DNA of 64,000 bases from an uncultured Flavobacteriales bacterium (GTDB taxonomy: Bacteria; Bacteroidota; Bacteroidia; Flavobacteriales; CAJXXR01): contig CAJXXR010000012.1 of assembly GCA_913063375.1 (NCBI GenBank), positions 1 to 64,000 of the forward strand. Direction: 5' to 3'. The notes beneath the pieces were generated by a model that searched no databases, had not been told where the DNA came from, and saw only the letters and a list, made by a program, of their open reading frames with translations. The translations under genes and the position numbers were made by a program. The number at the start of each line of letters is the position of its first letter. The stretch's first letter is position 1. Shown piece after piece: positions 63,106 to 64,000 of this stretch.

Positions 63106-63741
63106 TTAAAAAAGATGGACATAACCTACTTGAAAGAGAAGGAGCTTTCCTTCCATATTGTAATCACCGGCGTCGAAGCTGTTTATTTTTAAATCGGCAT
63201 CAAGAAGTACATATTTTACCGCAAAGTCTATACCTATTTTCTGGCTAAGGAAATAGGTGGCTCCAAGAGAACCTCCATAGCTAACAAGGTTATAATCTGA
63301 GTCATCCTGATTTACCATTGCATAACCAGCAAAGATAGAACCATATGGTCTTACAGGTCCTTCCTCTCCAAAGTAATTTTTAGCGTATACTTCTATCCCT
63401 TTTGAATCAACCTCAATAGATGTCTCGTCATCATCATAAGATACTTTTTCTTGTAGTGCATTTTTAGCTCTAACTACCGTAAGGCCTGCTCCCAATTCCA
63501 AATTTTCAGCGGTGATAAAACCCAATCGTACTTGAAGTTCAAAAGCGGAACTCTCCGATTTAAGGGTTCCTGATGTGGAACTTTTTAATGTTTCTTCCTT
63601 AGAGTAGCCTCCTAGGCTAAACGAAAATGTGGTCTTTCCTTTTATTATAGGGTTATTTTGGTCCTGAGTTTTTGTAGTATCTGAAGTGTTTTGAGCCATT
63701 AAGCTAATTGGTAGCAATAGTAGGAATAGTAATTTCTTCAT
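63106..63741 (-). CDS. outer-membrane beta-barrel protein
   Basis: A 211-residue exported protein: signal peptide 1-17 (MKKLLFLLLLPISLMAQ). The mature part has a Thr/Gln-rich N-terminus and about eight amphipathic strands (TTFSFSLGGY, FELQVRLGFI, LELGAGLTVV, IEVYAKNYFG, YGSIFAGYAMV, GSLGATYFLS, GIDFAVKYVLL, LLFQVGYVHLF) with a terminal Phe, as in OmpW/OmpX-size porin-like barrels. An in-frame start at 63780 is less likely. Single gene, function unknown. Confidence 0.82.
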   Translation of the reverse strand: MKKLLFLLLLPISLMAQNTSDTTKTQDQNNPIIKGKTTFSFSLGGYSKEETLKSSTSGTLKSESSAFELQVRLGFITAENLELGAGLTVVRAKNALQEKVSYDDDETSIEVDSKGIEVYAKNYFGEEGPVRPYGSIFAGYAMVNQDDSDYNLVSYGGSLGATYFLSQKIGIDFAVKYVLLDADLKINSFDAGDYNMEGKLLLFQVGYVHLF

Positions 63742-63842
63742 TTTATATTTCTTATTAAGCTTTGTCAAATTTTCATCCAATTTATCAATTAATCCTTAGA
63801 ATATGATAGAGACAATCGATTATATTGATATGATCAAAAGAT

Positions 63843-64000
63843 ATGTTCAGTACTGTTGTCCTTAGGCATTGTACGTTTATATTTGGTCTCAGCTCCTACC
63901 ATACTTTGCCTGGACAACAGGTTGGCTCCACTCCCATATATGTAGGTTTTGGAAGCATGGGAAATGATAAGCCTGGTAAAACGACTGAAATAATTTTAGC
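63843..64000 (+). pseudogene. UGT-like glycosyltransferase fragment, N-domain missing, open at right edge
   Basis: From the ATG at 63843 the frame stays open to the window end (52 codons). Its last 25 residues (STPIYVGFGSMGNDKPGKT and following) match the start of the C-terminal donor domain of sterol/UDP-sugar glucosyltransferases (P-VYVGFGSM pattern). In intact enzymes this motif comes after an N-terminal domain of about 200 residues; here it is preceded by 30 unrelated-looking residues and, before the ATG, by an in-frame TGA (63831-63833). So this is a 5'-truncated gene, probably a pseudogene or a deletion product. The right part lies outside the window. Confidence 0.55.

Noticed and set aside
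63843-63980. Structured noncoding RNA (6S-like) at the right edge, based on a long interrupted stem
   Set aside because: The same DNA has an open frame through the window end whose translation contains the glycosyltransferase GFGSM segment, which explains the higher GC content better.

Overview
The window is AT-rich chromosomal DNA from a member of the Bacteroidota, most likely Flavobacteriales. Evidence: at least nine secreted proteins end in a type IX secretion (T9SS) type-A sorting domain (PNP motif, a GR/GK strand and a final basic or acidic strand). The cold-shock gene has a TTG / TAnnTTTG promoter typical of the phylum. Shine-Dalgarno sites are scarce, and several families are typical of the group (SerB-SerA fusion, ECF42/DGPF, HutD, YHYH, DUF6660). 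I see no rRNA, intact tRNA, CRISPR array, insertion sequence or phage module. The species cannot be named from this sequence.

Layout. 1-1.2 kb: two tandem Gly/Asn-rich secreted proteins (the first cut by the window edge). 1.6-10.4 kb: housekeeping and metabolism (desaturase, SSS symporter, CsaA / HAD phosphatase / GT4 operon, HutD, L-serine ammonia-lyase, cold-shock protein). 10.5-20.4 kb: a SpoIIAA-like protein, a leucine-rich-repeat T9SS protein, an envelope operon (metallophosphoesterase lipoprotein, barrel-like protein, GDPD), the SerB-SerA fusion and a GT39/GT2 pair. 20.7-25.7 kb: small membrane or lipoprotein genes, a SieB-like protein, a MORN-repeat protein and a tandem pair of membrane-anchored AraC regulators.

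26.4-47.6 kb is a surface-protein island. It holds a 2262-residue multidomain T9SS adhesin, four short secreted proteins built from the same cadherin-like module, an arylsulfotransferase-like / YHYH / small exported protein operon, a TlpA-like thioredoxin protein, a sigma factor with a putative membrane partner, and a repeat-propeller T9SS protein whose paralogue lies at 59-60.8 kb. One short protein shares a 26-base identical run with the end of the giant gene, which suggests exchange of modules.

47.7-51.6 kb: an ArsR / MerTP / GDCCVxC metal operon with a clear palindromic operator, a second SpoIIAA-like protein, and an ECF42 sigma factor with its DGPF (YCII) partner and a VOC protein. 52-58.7 kb: hypothetical lipoproteins, a decayed EF-hand gene, a secreted propeller-like protein, and a heavy-metal outer-membrane uptake set (DUF6660, HMA protein, TonB-dependent receptor). 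59-64 kb: the second propeller T9SS protein, two barrel-like proteins, a TRM11-type methyltransferase, a tRNA-like remnant and, at the right edge, a glycosyltransferase fragment without its N-terminal domain.

The most coherent themes are a type IX secreted adhesin family that appears to share modules, and two neighbouring heavy-metal systems (inner-membrane MerTP type and outer-membrane TonB type).
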